From positions 1 through 64,000 of the forward strand of contig JAFIGU010000097.1 of NCBI GenBank assembly GCA_017849555.1: a stretch of 64,000 bases of DNA, read 5' to 3'. Position 1 is the first letter of the stretch, and each line of letters starts with the position of its first letter. Below are positions 8,450 to 19,966 of this stretch, piece by piece. The notes beneath the pieces were generated by a model that did not search any database, was not told the origin of the DNA, and saw nothing but the letters and a program-made list of their open reading frames with translations. Source of the stretch: Sphingomonas sp. GTDB taxonomy: Bacteria; Pseudomonadota; Alphaproteobacteria; Sphingomonadales; Sphingomonadaceae. The translations under genes and the position numbers were made by a program.

Positions 8450-9970
8450 TTACAGGCAGGATTCCAGAAACGCCTGATCGAAGCCGAACTGCTTGGCTTT
8501 GTCGATCGTATAGGGACGCAGCCCCATCGAGCGATATTCGCCGAGGATGCGGCCGTCCGCGGTCTCGTCGAGATATTCGAATTTGAACAATTCCTGCGTC
8601 ACGATCACCGGACCTTCCATCCCGATCACCTCGGTGACGTTGGTCACGCGGCGCGAGCCGTCACGCAGGCGCTTGACCTGGATGATCATATCGACCGAAT
8701 CCGCGATCTGCCGGCTGATTGCTTCCTTGGGCACCTTGATGTCCGACATCATCACCATATTCTCCATACGCGCCAGCGCCTCGCGCGGGGAGTTGGAGTG
8801 GAGCGTACACATCGAACCGTCGTGACCGGTGTTCATCGCGGCGAGCATGTCGAAACAGTCTGCGCCGCGGATTTCGCCCAGGATGATGCGATCCGGGCGC
8901 ATACGCAGCGCGTTCTTGACCAGATCGCGGATCGAGATCTCACCCTGCCCCTCGAGATTGGCGGGGCGGGTTTCGAGCGGCAGCCAGTGCGGCTGCTGGA
9001 GCCGGAGCTCGGCGGCGTCCTCGATCGTCAGCACGCGCTCGCCGGGGTCGATCATCTTCGACAGCGCGTTGAGCATCGTCGTCTTGCCCGAGCCGGTGCC
9101 GCCCGAGCTGACGATGTTGAAGCGGCACGCCCCGGCGATCTTGAGCGCGGTCGCCATCTTCACCGACATCGAGCCGAACCCGGCCATCATATCGAGCGTG
9201 ATCGGCTTGGCGCTGAACTTACGGATCGAGATCGCGGTGCCGCGCAGACTGAGCGGAGGCACGATCACGTTGACGCGGCTGCCGTCCTTGAGCCGCGCGT
9301 CGGCGAGCGGGGTGGTCTGGTCGACGCGGCGGCCGACCGAATTGCAGATGCGCTGCGCGATCTGGAACAGATGCGCCTCGTCGCGGAACTGGATCTTGGC
9401 CAGTTCGAGCTTGCCCTTGCGCTCGACGAAGGTCTGCTCGGGGCCGTTGACCATGATGTCCGACACGTCGGGATCGGCGAGCAATTCCTCGAGCGGGCCG
9501 AGCCCGAGCAATTCGTCGACCAGCACCTTTTCGAGCGCGAATTGCTCGCGGCGGTTAAGCGTCAGCTTGAGCTCGGCGAGCACCTCGCCGATGATCGGGC
9601 GGAATTCCTCGGCCAGCTCGTCCTTGCCCAGGGTCGCCGCCGCCTCGGGATCGACGCGCTCGAGCAGGCGCGGCAGCACCTGCTCCTTGATCTTGTGGAT
9701 CGACGCCTCGAAGCCGTCGACCTTGCTCGATCCGGCGTCGCCGCTGGCGTTCTGGCGCTCCTGCAGCCGCTGCATCGCGTCGATCTGCGACGCGGGGAGC
9801 CCCGGGTCCTCCTCGATCGGGAAGGGGATCGTGTCGATCGGCGGGAATTGCTCGCCGCCTTCGGGCCGTGCCGCGCGACCGCCGCTCTGCATCGGCCGCG
9901 CCACGCCGAATGCGCCTCTGGCCGCGCCACTGCCGATCCCGTTGCGACGCCCGAACGCACTCATACTCAC
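8450..9970 (-). CDS. cpaF: CpaF/TadA-type secretion ATPase (orphan)
   Basis: A 506-residue ATPase of the VirB11/PulE superfamily, CpaF branch, which powers assembly of Flp/Tad pili at the inner membrane. The Walker A motif is SSGGTGSGKTTMLNAL. Further on are TIEDAAELRLQQPHWLPLE, the Asp box DRIILGEIRGAD, and the His box GSMCTLHSNSPREAL. The first 110 residues are low complexity and hydrophilic. No other cpa or tad genes flank it: the neighbours are a protease and ada. The main pilus cluster must be elsewhere, or this copy serves a different machine. Two possible ATG starts (9970, 9964) differ by two residues. Confidence 0.92.
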   Translation of the reverse strand: MSMSAFGRRNGIGSGAARGAFGVARPMQSGGRAARPEGGEQFPPIDTIPFPIEEDPGLPASQIDAMQRLQERQNASGDAGSSKVDGFEASIHKIKEQVLPRLLERVDPEAAATLGKDELAEEFRPIIGEVLAELKLTLNRREQFALEKVLVDELLGLGPLEELLADPDVSDIMVNGPEQTFVERKGKLELAKIQFRDEAHLFQIAQRICNSVGRRVDQTTPLADARLKDGSRVNVIVPPLSLRGTAISIRKFSAKPITLDMMAGFGSMSVKMATALKIAGACRFNIVSSGGTGSGKTTMLNALSKMIDPGERVLTIEDAAELRLQQPHWLPLETRPANLEGQGEISIRDLVKNALRMRPDRIILGEIRGADCFDMLAAMNTGHDGSMCTLHSNSPREALARMENMVMMSDIKVPKEAISRQIADSVDMIIQVKRLRDGSRRVTNVTEVIGMEGPVIVTQELFKFEYLDETADGRILGEYRSMGLRPYTIDKAKQFGFDQAFLESCL

Positions 9971-10021
9971 TCGTCCCCCATCATCGGACGAATGAGCTAG
10001 GCGCGAAGGCTTTAGATTTGC

Positions 10022-11050
10022 CTAACCACGCTCCCGCGTCTGGAGCACGCGCTTGCGTTCGAGGCCATAAGCATAGCCCCCCGCGCTGCCGTCGGTGCGC
10101 TGCGCGCGGTGGCATGGGATCACCACCGCGACCGGATTGGCACCGCAGGCGCTCCCCGCCGCGCGGACCGCCCCGGGGCTGCCGGCGATCGCCGCCAGCT
10201 CGGCGTAAGAGCGCGTCTCGCCCGCGGGGATCGCGCGCAGGGCCTGCCAGATCGCCTCCTGGAACGCGGTGCCGCGCACGTCGAGCGGCAGGTCGTGATC
10301 GCGCTCGGGCGATTCGACCGCCGCGACCACCTTCGCCGCGAGCGCAGCGAGCGCCGCGCCGCCCGGCTCGATCGTCGCGCGCGGGAAACGCCGGGCGAGC
10401 GCCAGCGCATCCTCGTCGAACGAGACGCGGCACAGCCCCTTGTCGGTCGCCGCGACGAGCAGCGGGCCGAGGCTGGTCGACGCGATCGTCCAGCGGATCG
10501 TCACCCCCGCCCCCCCGCGCACCCAGGCGCCGGGCGACATGCCGAGCCGCTTGGCGCCGTGCGCGTAGAAACGGCTCGGGCCGGAATAGCCCGCTTCGTA
10601 GATCACCGGGGTCACCCGGTCCTCGTCGCTCAATGCCTCGGCCGCGCGGCGCGCCTTGAGCCCGCGCGCATAGGCCGCCGGGGTCACCCCGGTGGCGCGC
10701 TTGAACAGGCGGTGGAAGTGATGCGGGGCATAGCCGACGCGCGCGGCGAGCTCGTCGAGCGGGATCGCCTCCTCGGCGGTCTCGATCGCGGCGACCGCCT
10801 CGGCCACCGCGATGCGATCGCGCCCCACTTCGTCGGGCTTGCAGCGCAAGCAGGCGCGATAGCCGGCCTGCGCGGCGGCCGCGCCATCGGCGAAGAAGCT
10901 GACATTCTCGCGCCTGGGGTGGCGCGCGGGGCAGCTCGGCTTGCAATAGATGCCGGTGGTGCGCACCGCGACGACGAAGCGCCCGTCGGCGTTGCGATCC
11001 CGGCTTTCGAAGGCGGCCCAGGCCGCGGCGGTGTCGATGGCGTCGGTCAT
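10022..11050 (-). CDS. ada: Bifunctional transcriptional activator / O6-methylguanine-DNA methyltransferase Ada
   Basis: A 342-residue Ada protein. The N-terminal domain has four zinc cysteines (Cys36, Cys40, Cys67, Cys70, in GIYCKPSCPAR and ACLRCKP); in known Ada one of these accepts methyl groups from phosphotriesters and switches on the regulator. Residues about 75-180 are an AraC-type helix-turn-helix. The C-terminal domain repairs O6-methylguanine with the cysteine of VIPCHRA and the downstream GGYAYGLERK. All domains are intact and in the usual order. It is divergent from the crotonase gene with a very short shared region. Self-activation on alkylation is expected from the family. Confidence 0.93.
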   Translation of the reverse strand: MTDAIDTAAAWAAFESRDRNADGRFVVAVRTTGIYCKPSCPARHPRRENVSFFADGAAAAQAGYRACLRCKPDEVGRDRIAVAEAVAAIETAEEAIPLDELAARVGYAPHHFHRLFKRATGVTPAAYARGLKARRAAEALSDEDRVTPVIYEAGYSGPSRFYAHGAKRLGMSPGAWVRGGAGVTIRWTIASTSLGPLLVAATDKGLCRVSFDEDALALARRFPRATIEPGGAALAALAAKVVAAVESPERDHDLPLDVRGTAFQEAIWQALRAIPAGETRSYAELAAIAGSPGAVRAAGSACGANPVAVVIPCHRAQRTDGSAGGYAYGLERKRVLQTRERG

Positions 11051-11068
11051 GGGCTTGATGTAGGCGCA

Positions 11069-11911
11069 GTGACCGTCGCGGGCATCCCGTCGCTTGCGAT
11101 CAAAGCGATCGATAGCAAGAGGAGGCCCGCCATCACCGATCTCGTCCTGGTCGACATCGCCGCGGGGGTCGCCACCGTGACGCTCAACCGCCCCGCGGCG
11201 ATGAACGCGCTGTCGCTCGCGCTGCGCCGCGCGCTGCACGATGCGATGCGGCGAATCGACGCCGACCCCGATGTGCGCGCGATCGTGCTGACCGGCGCGG
11301 GGACGCGCGCCTTCACCGCCGGGCTCGATCTCAAGGAACTCGGCGCCACCGCGGGCGCTCTCGGCGCGGCCAATGCCACCGACGCCAGCGACAATCCGGT
11401 CAGGGCGATCGAATCGTGCCGCAAGCCGGTGATCGGCGCGATCAACGGCGTCGCCATCACCGGGGGATTCGAACTGGCGCTGGCCTGCGACATAGTGATC
11501 GCGAGCGAAAACGCGCGATTCGCCGATACCCACGCCCGGGTCGGGGTGATGCCCGGCTGGGGGCTCAGCCAAAAGCTCTCGCGACTGATTGGACTCGCGC
11601 GCGCGAAGGAACTCTCGCTGAGCGGCAATTTCATCGACGCCGCGACCGCCGAGCGCTGGGGTCTCGTCAATCGCACCGTCCCCGCCGCCGAGCTGCTCCC
11701 CGCCGCGCAACGGCTCGCCGCCGATATCGCCAGCGCCGATGCCGACTTCATCGCCGACTATAAGAGGCTGATCGACCAGGGCTTTGCGCTGGCGATGGGG
11801 GAGGCGCTGGCGCTGGAGCATCGCGTCTCTTCCGCGGCCAATGCGCGAGTGACCCCGGAGGCGGTCGAAGCGCGACGTGCGGCGGTGCAGGCACGCGGTC
11901 GTGCGCAATAA
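11069..11911 (+). CDS. Enoyl-CoA hydratase/isomerase (crotonase) family protein
   Basis: A crotonase-fold protein, about 259-280 residues depending on the start. The oxyanion-hole regions are FTAGLDLKEL and INGVAITGGFELALACD, and the catalytic area ARVGVMPGWGLSQKL has the spacing of enoyl-CoA hydratases. The acyl substrate is not predictable. The start is doubtful. The only canonical in-frame start upstream is GTG at 11069, which has no visible ribosome-binding site and adds 21 atypical residues. A perfect AGGAGG at 11120-11125 sits six bases before an ATC at 11132, exactly where homologues would begin (ITDLVLVDIAAGVATVTLN). Confidence 0.88.
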   Translation: MTVAGIPSLAIKAIDSKRRPAITDLVLVDIAAGVATVTLNRPAAMNALSLALRRALHDAMRRIDADPDVRAIVLTGAGTRAFTAGLDLKELGATAGALGAANATDASDNPVRAIESCRKPVIGAINGVAITGGFELALACDIVIASENARFADTHARVGVMPGWGLSQKLSRLIGLARAKELSLSGNFIDAATAERWGLVNRTVPAAELLPAAQRLAADIASADADFIADYKRLIDQGFALAMGEALALEHRVSSAANARVTPEAVEARRAAVQARGRAQ

Positions 11912-11928
11912 CGCAGCCGGCAAAGGAT

Positions 11929-11969
11929 TTGACGCAAGGATTGCATCGCCGCACCCCCTTTGCTACGCG
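11929..11969 (+). promoter_or_regulatory. Weak candidate promoter for the atp operon
   Basis: The 144-base gap before atpH contains TTGACG at 11929 and TTGCAT at 11941. The latter is followed, 17 bases later, by TACGCG at 11964. Only the spacing and the -35-like hexamer are reasonable; the -10 match is poor. Confidence 0.3.
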
Positions 11970-12055
11970 CGCCGCAACCCAAGCGTATAGGTGCGGCAAC
12001 CGCGCCATCCGTTCGCTCGGGGCAACCCGTGTCGACGACGAGGAAAGCGAATCGC

Positions 12056-12625
12056 GTGGATAGTTCCAGCGGTATTCAAGGTGGCAGCATCCAGGCGAGC
12101 CTGGGCGGACGTTATGCGACCGCGCTGTTCGAACTGGCGGCCGACGCCAAGACGATCGAAACCGTCGAGGCGAGCCTCGGCAAGGTGCGCGCCGCGCTCG
12201 ATCAGTCGGATGATTTCAAGGCGCTGACCACCTCGCCGGTCGTCGCGCGCGATGCCGCCTCCAAGGCGGTGCTCGCCACCGCGGGCGAGCTGGGGGTCGA
12301 CCCGACGACCAAGAATTTCCTCGGCGTGCTGGCGCACAATCGCCGCCTCGCCGAGCTGCCGGCGATCATCCGCGCGTTCCGTGCGCTCGCCGCGCGCCAC
12401 CGGGGCGAAGTCACCGCCGAGGTGACCAGCGCCCATCCGCTCGCCGACGATCAGGTCGCCGAATTGAAGCAGCAGCTGCGCCAGCGAATCGGCCGCGAGG
12501 TTTCGGTCGAACTGGCCGTCGATCCGGCGCTGCTCGGCGGGCTTGTCGTCCGCATCGGTTCCCAGATGATCGATTCGTCGATCCGCACCCGTTTGAATGC
12601 GCTCGCCAGCGCGATGAAAGGCTGA
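12056..12625 (+). CDS. atpH: ATP synthase F1 subunit delta
   Basis: The 189-residue delta (OSCP) subunit, which joins the F1 head to the peripheral stalk. It shows the conserved SLGGRYATALFELA near the N-terminus and VVRIGSQMIDSSIRTRLNAL at the C-terminus. The start is taken as GTG at 12056, preceded by a GAGGAAA sequence; an upstream ATG at 11960 would add 32 residues that do not fit the family. It is the first gene of the F1 operon, with five bases to atpA. As in other alphaproteobacteria, the F0 genes are not here. Confidence 0.95.
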   Translation: MDSSSGIQGGSIQASLGGRYATALFELAADAKTIETVEASLGKVRAALDQSDDFKALTTSPVVARDAASKAVLATAGELGVDPTTKNFLGVLAHNRRLAELPAIIRAFRALAARHRGEVTAEVTSAHPLADDQVAELKQQLRQRIGREVSVELAVDPALLGGLVVRIGSQMIDSSIRTRLNALASAMKG

Positions 12626-12630
12626 CGTAA

Positions 12631-14160
<1,530 letters not shown>

Positions 14161-14208
14161 CCCGATCGATGGGCTCCCGCCCCGCGCGGGAACACATGAA
14201 GGATTGAA

Positions 14209-15087
14209 ATGGCTTCTCTAAAGGCCCTCAAGATCCGCATCGGCTCGGTGAAGTCGACGCAGAAGATCACCAAGGCGATGAAGATGGTCGCCGCCGCCAA
14301 GCTGCGCCGTGCGCAGGAGGCTGCCGTTCAGGGCCGCCCCTATGCCGAGCGGCTCGAGGCGGTGATGGCGAGCCTGGCAAGCAAGGTGACGGTGAGCGAA
14401 AGCTCGCCCAAGCTGCTCGCCGGCACCGGCAAGGAACAGGTCCACCTCCTGGTCGTCGCGACCTCGGAGCGTGGCCTCGCCGGCGCGTTCAACACCAACA
14501 TCGTCCGCGCCGCGCGCCGCAAGGCCGCCGAGCTGGAAGCCGCGGGCAAGACCGTGCGTTTCTATATCGCGGGCAAGAAGGGGCGCGTGCTCAGGCGCTT
14601 CTTCCCCAACGGTATCGCCGCCGATCATGACATGAGCGCGATCAAGACGGTCGCGTTCGACGATGCGCAGGCGATCGCCAGCGATCTCATCCGCCGCTAC
14701 GAGGCAGGCGAGTTCGATATCGCGCATCTGTTCTACGCCAAGTTCCAGTCGGCGCTGGTGCAGGAGCCGGTCGGGCAGCAGATCATCCCGGTCGCGGTGC
14801 CGACCAGCGTCGAGACCGCCAATGACGGCGGCGCGGCGGTGACCTACGAGCCCGACGAGGAATCGATCCTCGCCGATCTGCTGCCGCGCAACGTCGCGGT
14901 GCAGATCTTCCGCGCGCTGCTCGAAAACGCCGCGTCGGAACAGGGCAGCCGCATGACCGCGATGGACAATGCGACGCGCAACGCCGGCGACATGATCAAT
15001 CGCCTCACGATCCAGTATAACCGCACCCGCCAGGCCGCGATCACGACCGAGCTGGTGGAAATCATCTCCGGCGCGGAAGCGCTCTAA
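14209..15087 (+). CDS. atpG: ATP synthase F1 subunit gamma
   Basis: The 292-residue central-shaft subunit, which rotates inside the alpha3beta3 head. The N-terminal helix is recognised by [20 protein letters not shown]. The C-terminal helix, ending [20 protein letters not shown], is the part that contacts the beta subunits. AAGGA precedes the ATG at 14209. The gene lies in the usual alphaproteobacterial order between atpA and atpD, 24 bases before the latter. Nothing is unusual in its length. Confidence 0.97.
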   Translation: MASLKALKIRIGSVKSTQKITKAMKMVAAAKLRRAQEAAVQGRPYAERLEAVMASLASKVTVSESSPKLLAGTGKEQVHLLVVATSERGLAGAFNTNIVRAARRKAAELEAAGKTVRFYIAGKKGRVLRRFFPNGIAADHDMSAIKTVAFDDAQAIASDLIRRYEAGEFDIAHLFYAKFQSALVQEPVGQQIIPVAVPTSVETANDGGAAVTYEPDEESILADLLPRNVAVQIFRALLENAASEQGSRMTAMDNATRNAGDMINRLTIQYNRTRQAAITTELVEIISGAEAL

Positions 15088-16581
<1,494 letters not shown>

Positions 16582-16592
16582 CGGGAAATGCT

Positions 16593-16614
16593 CCCCTCCC
16601 CCGCGGGGGAGGGG
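16593..16614 (+). other. Perfect GC palindrome between atpD and atpC
   Basis: A 22-base perfect palindrome (CCCCTCCCCCG and its complement) lies in the 45-base atpD-atpC gap. It has no T tract, so it is unlikely to be a simple terminator. It ends 12 bases before the atpC start and its right arm contains the only purine-rich candidate ribosome-binding sequence. Confidence 0.7.
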
Positions 16615-16626
16615 CGGAGATTTGTG

Positions 16627-16878
16627 ATGCTGCATTTCGAACTCGTCACCCCCGAACGGTTGATCCGGTCCGAGGCGGTGCATATGGTCACCGTTCCCGG
16701 TTCCGAGGGCGATTTCGCGGTGCTCGAGGGACACGCCCCGCTGATGTCGACGATCCGCGACGGCGAATTGCTCGTCCAGCGCACCGCCGGCGGCCAGCCC
16801 GAGGCGATCGCGATCCGCGGCGGCTTCGCCGAGGTCAATGCCAAGGGGCTGACCGTGCTCGCCGAGCACGCGGGCTGA
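16627..16878 (+). CDS. atpC: ATP synthase F1 subunit epsilon
   Basis: An 83-residue epsilon subunit, which couples the shaft to the c-ring and can inhibit ATP hydrolysis. It begins [20 protein letters not shown] and shows [19 protein letters not shown] and [18 protein letters not shown], all typical of the N-terminal beta-sandwich. It ends right after the sandwich, so the C-terminal two-helix inhibitory domain of longer homologues is largely missing; short epsilons are common in alphaproteobacteria. An ATG at 16588 would add residues encoded by the palindrome and is unlikely. Confidence 0.93.
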   Translation: MLHFELVTPERLIRSEAVHMVTVPGSEGDFAVLEGHAPLMSTIRDGELLVQRTAGGQPEAIAIRGGFAEVNAKGLTVLAEHAG

Positions 16879-16905
16879 AACGCCCCTACACCCTGAAGTG
16901 ATCGG

Positions 16906-16939
16906 ACGGGCGCGCCGCACGTTGCGGGGCGCCCGTTTT
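16906..16939 (+). terminator. Rho-independent terminator of the atp operon
   Basis: The stem ACGGGCGC-G-CCGC pairs with GCGG-G-GCGCCCGT, giving twelve pairs with one internal G-G mismatch, a five-base loop and a TTTT run. It lies 28 bases after the atpC stop. Confidence 0.88.
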
Positions 16940-17152
16940 CATTCGGGATTGTAGCCGGAAAGCAGAGAGCGCCTTCGCCCCCGATCCGCCCGGGCCAAGT
17001 CGCCGGATCAGCTTTTTCCCAACGGCGTTACAAGCTCTCTCAACGCACGGCTCGGCTCGACGCGGCAATCCGGTTCCCGTCCGCCGCAACGCTCGAACCA
17101 ACGCCTTTAACCTTGTTCGATCCCGTAACGCCCCTGTATCGAGCCCGCGCAA

Positions 17153-18343
17153 GTGAGGACGGTTTGGCCAATGCCATTAGTGTGTATCGATTGCAGATAT
17201 ATCGGGCCGAAACCGAGCGGAATCGCAAAAGTCGTCCAGGCACTGGTTGATTGGGTTCCTGAACTTGCGCCCGATCTCGACTTCCTATTACTCAAGAATC
17301 CGAAATTTACAGGGCAATTGTCCACGGCCGGCAATGTCACCGAAGCCGTCGTGAACGCCGCGGCGAACAGCCCGACGACGATGTGGCGTCTGCCGGCAGT
17401 TGTGGATCTCTCCCAAGTCGATCTCTTTCACGCGACATTCAACATCATGCCGGCCCGATTGCGGATGCCCTGCGTCACAACGGTGCACGACATCATGTGG
17501 CTGACAAATCCCGAATGGTGCAATTCGCGTTTCTCGTCTCTGCTGGAGAGGTTCTTCTATCAGCACGGCATTCGACGCGCGCTCGAGCGATCCGCGGCGA
17601 TCGCCACGGTCAGCGAGGCAAGCCGGCACGCGATCGAAGGTTATGCACCGCAGGCGGCGGACCGCATCGCGGTTACGCCGCTCGGCATATCGTCCGCCTA
17701 CCGGGAGATCGCCTATCGGCCCGAGGACCTCAGCCGCCTGGGGCTGGCACCCGATCGGCCGTTCATCCTGTGCGTCGGCCAATATGTGCCCTACAAAAAT
17801 CACGAGGGCGCATTGCGGATATTCGCCGAAGCGACGGAATCGCTCGACCATGTGGACCTGGTTTTCGTCCAGCGGCTCAACCGCCGCTCCGATGGCCTAC
17901 GCCGTCTGGCGACGAGCCTCGGCATTGCCCATCGGGTTCGTTTCCTGCCGCTCGTCGAGCAGCGCGATCTTACGTTGCTGTTCAACGCCGCGAAAGCGCT
18001 GCTCCACCCCTCCTATTGCGAGGGTTTCGGTTTACCGCTGGCGGAGGCAATGGCCTGCGGCTGCCCGGTCGTGACGAGCGGCCGGTCCGCAATGCTGGAG
18101 GTCGTCGGAGAGGCGGGATTGCTCGCCGACCCCGACGACGTTCACGCGATGGCCGCGGCGCTGCGGCGTGTCATCGAAAATTCATCGCTTGCTGCCACGC
18201 TGAAGCAAAAGGGGCTTCAAAGGGCGGTGCGCTTCGAATGGCGTCGGTTCGCGCACGACAATCTGGACGTCTATCGGCGGGTTCTGCGGCGAACTCCCGA
18301 AATTCGGGCCGAAATGAAGGTTAATCGAATGCGGGCCAATTGA
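17153..18343 (+). CDS. GT4-family glycosyltransferase (polysaccharide locus)
   Basis: A 396-residue retaining glycosyltransferase of the GT4/GT-B type, expected to add a sugar from a nucleotide donor to a growing glycan on the cytoplasmic face. The C-terminal donor domain has ILCVGQYVPYKNHEGALR (about residue 203) and the EX7E motif in CEGFGLPLAEAMACGCPVV (about residues 287-305). The N-terminal half includes VTTVHDIMWLTNP. The start could be GTG at 17153 or ATG at 17171; neither has a good ribosome-binding site. It opens the accessory polysaccharide island, about 210 bases after the atp terminator. Donor and linkage are unknown. Confidence 0.88.
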   Translation: MRTVWPMPLVCIDCRYIGPKPSGIAKVVQALVDWVPELAPDLDFLLLKNPKFTGQLSTAGNVTEAVVNAAANSPTTMWRLPAVVDLSQVDLFHATFNIMPARLRMPCVTTVHDIMWLTNPEWCNSRFSSLLERFFYQHGIRRALERSAAIATVSEASRHAIEGYAPQAADRIAVTPLGISSAYREIAYRPEDLSRLGLAPDRPFILCVGQYVPYKNHEGALRIFAEATESLDHVDLVFVQRLNRRSDGLRRLATSLGIAHRVRFLPLVEQRDLTLLFNAAKALLHPSYCEGFGLPLAEAMACGCPVVTSGRSAMLEVVGEAGLLADPDDVHAMAAALRRVIENSSLAATLKQKGLQRAVRFEWRRFAHDNLDVYRRVLRRTPEIRAEMKVNRMRAN

Positions 18344-18395
18344 CGCTCGACAGGATGGGCGAATAAGGGCAGATTCCCGTAGCGTAGGAGTTTTT

Positions 18396-18554
18396 GTGCG
18401 AGGCGGAACCGATATGGATATGTTATTTTCCAGCCCGCATAAGCAGCGCGCATCCGATGTCGCCGCTGCATCTATCCTAAGCGAAGGGAACTCATCCGAT
18501 AGCGGCCATTATGAGGTGATGGTAAGTCGAGCATTACGCTCGACCGCACGCTGA
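18396..18554 (+). CDS. Putative 52-residue small protein
   Basis: The otherwise empty 239-base gap between two glycosyltransferase genes holds a continuous frame of 53 codons. It starts at GTG 18396, five bases after a strong GGAG (18387-18390), and ends with TGA at 18554, 28 bases before the next gene. Internal ATGs at 18414 and 18420 are alternatives. The product is serine- and alanine-rich and hydrophilic (it includes SSPHKQRASDVAAASILSEG), with no membrane segment or known motif. It could be a chance frame in a leader region. Confidence 0.4.
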   Translation: MRGGTDMDMLFSSPHKQRASDVAAASILSEGNSSDSGHYEVMVSRALRSTAR

Positions 18555-18582
18555 TAGTTTCTCAGGTCGAATACGCCTAAGC

Positions 18583-19851
18583 ATGCTGGAACGCGAATTC
18601 GTACTTGATGTGAGCCGCCTTATTTGGCGAAGCTGGTCGCGCCGGCTGGCGACGGGGATAGATCGGGTCTGCTATGCCTATCTGGAAAATTTCCGGGAGC
18701 GATCGCAGGCGCTCGTCCAATATCGCGGCATTCCACGCATTCTTTCGGTGAAGCATTCCGAAAGACTGTTCGACATGCTTCTCGACGACGATGAGAATTT
18801 CAAGGCCAGGTTGCTCGCGCTTGCGCCGGCAGCCTTGGCGGCCGGGAAGACCAGATTCGATTGCGGCGGCGCTTTCTACCTCAATGTCGGACACACCGAT
18901 GTCGATCTCGATCGGCTCGTTCGCTGGGTCGGCGAGAATCGGTTGCGGGCCATATATCTGATCCACGACCTGATCCCGCTGACGCATTCGGAATTCTGCA
19001 ATCCCAGCTCGGTCGACCGGCACCGCGGCCGCGTGACGAACGCGATCGCTCATGCCGCCGGCATCATCACCAATTCCGAGGCGTCAACCCAGGAACTGCA
19101 GCGTTTCGCGGAACTTGAGGGGCTCCGAACCCCACCGGTGATCGCCGCATGGCTGGCGGGCGCGCAATTCGCGCGGCCTCAGGCGATCCCGTTCAAGGCG
19201 CCGCAGCATTTCGTATGCGTGGGAACGATCGAAGCGCGGAAGAACCATTATCTCCTGCTGCAGATCTGGCGACGGCTCGCAGAGCGCCTGGGCGAGGCGA
19301 CGCCGAAGCTGGTGATCATCGGGCAAAAAGGCGCGCAGGCAAGCCACGTCGAGGGCATGCTCGAGCGGTGCCACATCATCGGCGACCATGTGGTCACGCT
19401 TTCGCATTGCGGCGACGAGGAATTGGGTCGCTGGATGGCGACCGCGCGTGCGTTGCTCATGCCATCGTTCGCCGAGGGCTTCGGGCTGCCGCTGGTCGAG
19501 GCGCTGCAGGTCGGCACCCCGGTCATCGCCAGCGATCTGCCTTGTTTCCGCGAGATCGGCGAGGGCATTCCGACGCTGCTCGATCCGCTCGACGCGGTTT
19601 CCTGGGAGCGCACGATCCTCTCGTTCCTCGAAAACGGGCCGGATCGCAGCCGCCAGCTCCGGCTCTTGCGCGACTATCAGGCGCCGAGTTGGAAAAACCA
19701 TTTCGACGGCGTCGAAAGTTGGCTGAAAACGCTGCCGCATCATGAAGCGCATCATCTGGAGCCGGTGTCGCGCGGTGCCCGTTCGTCGGGTGGCAATTCA
19801 AAGGCATCGCTGGAAGGTCGGGCGGTCGCGATCGATGGGGCGGATTTCTGA
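18583..19851 (+). CDS. GT4-family glycosyltransferase (second)
   Basis: A 422-residue GT-B glycosyltransferase resembling mannosyl- or rhamnosyltransferases of O-antigen and capsule loci. Recognisable are the N-terminal GIDRVCYAYLENF, then YLIHDLIPLTHSEFC, the donor-domain opening FVCVGTIEARKNHYLLLQIW (about residues 207-226), and the EX7E motif in AEGFGLPLVEALQVGTPVI (about residue 305). The last 50 residues are a variable basic/serine-rich tail. It is a probable partner of the upstream GT4 in building the same repeat unit. Donor and acceptor cannot be assigned. Confidence 0.88.
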   Translation: MLEREFVLDVSRLIWRSWSRRLATGIDRVCYAYLENFRERSQALVQYRGIPRILSVKHSERLFDMLLDDDENFKARLLALAPAALAAGKTRFDCGGAFYLNVGHTDVDLDRLVRWVGENRLRAIYLIHDLIPLTHSEFCNPSSVDRHRGRVTNAIAHAAGIITNSEASTQELQRFAELEGLRTPPVIAAWLAGAQFARPQAIPFKAPQHFVCVGTIEARKNHYLLLQIWRRLAERLGEATPKLVIIGQKGAQASHVEGMLERCHIIGDHVVTLSHCGDEELGRWMATARALLMPSFAEGFGLPLVEALQVGTPVIASDLPCFREIGEGIPTLLDPLDAVSWERTILSFLENGPDRSRQLRLLRDYQAPSWKNHFDGVESWLKTLPHHEAHHLEPVSRGARSSGGNSKASLEGRAVAIDGADF

Positions 19852-19966
19852 TGTCTCGTTGTCAGCCGCACCATGATCGAATCGCGTTGACGCCCGGTCA
19901 GTTGCGGCGGGGCGACTGGTCTGTTCATGACAAAGGAGCCGCCTCTCGCCCGGCGGGACGGTAACG

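Noticed and set aside
8102..10000. A 632-codon plus-strand frame opposite cpaF
   Set aside because: It is the shadow of the cpaF coding sequence and runs through a REP element.
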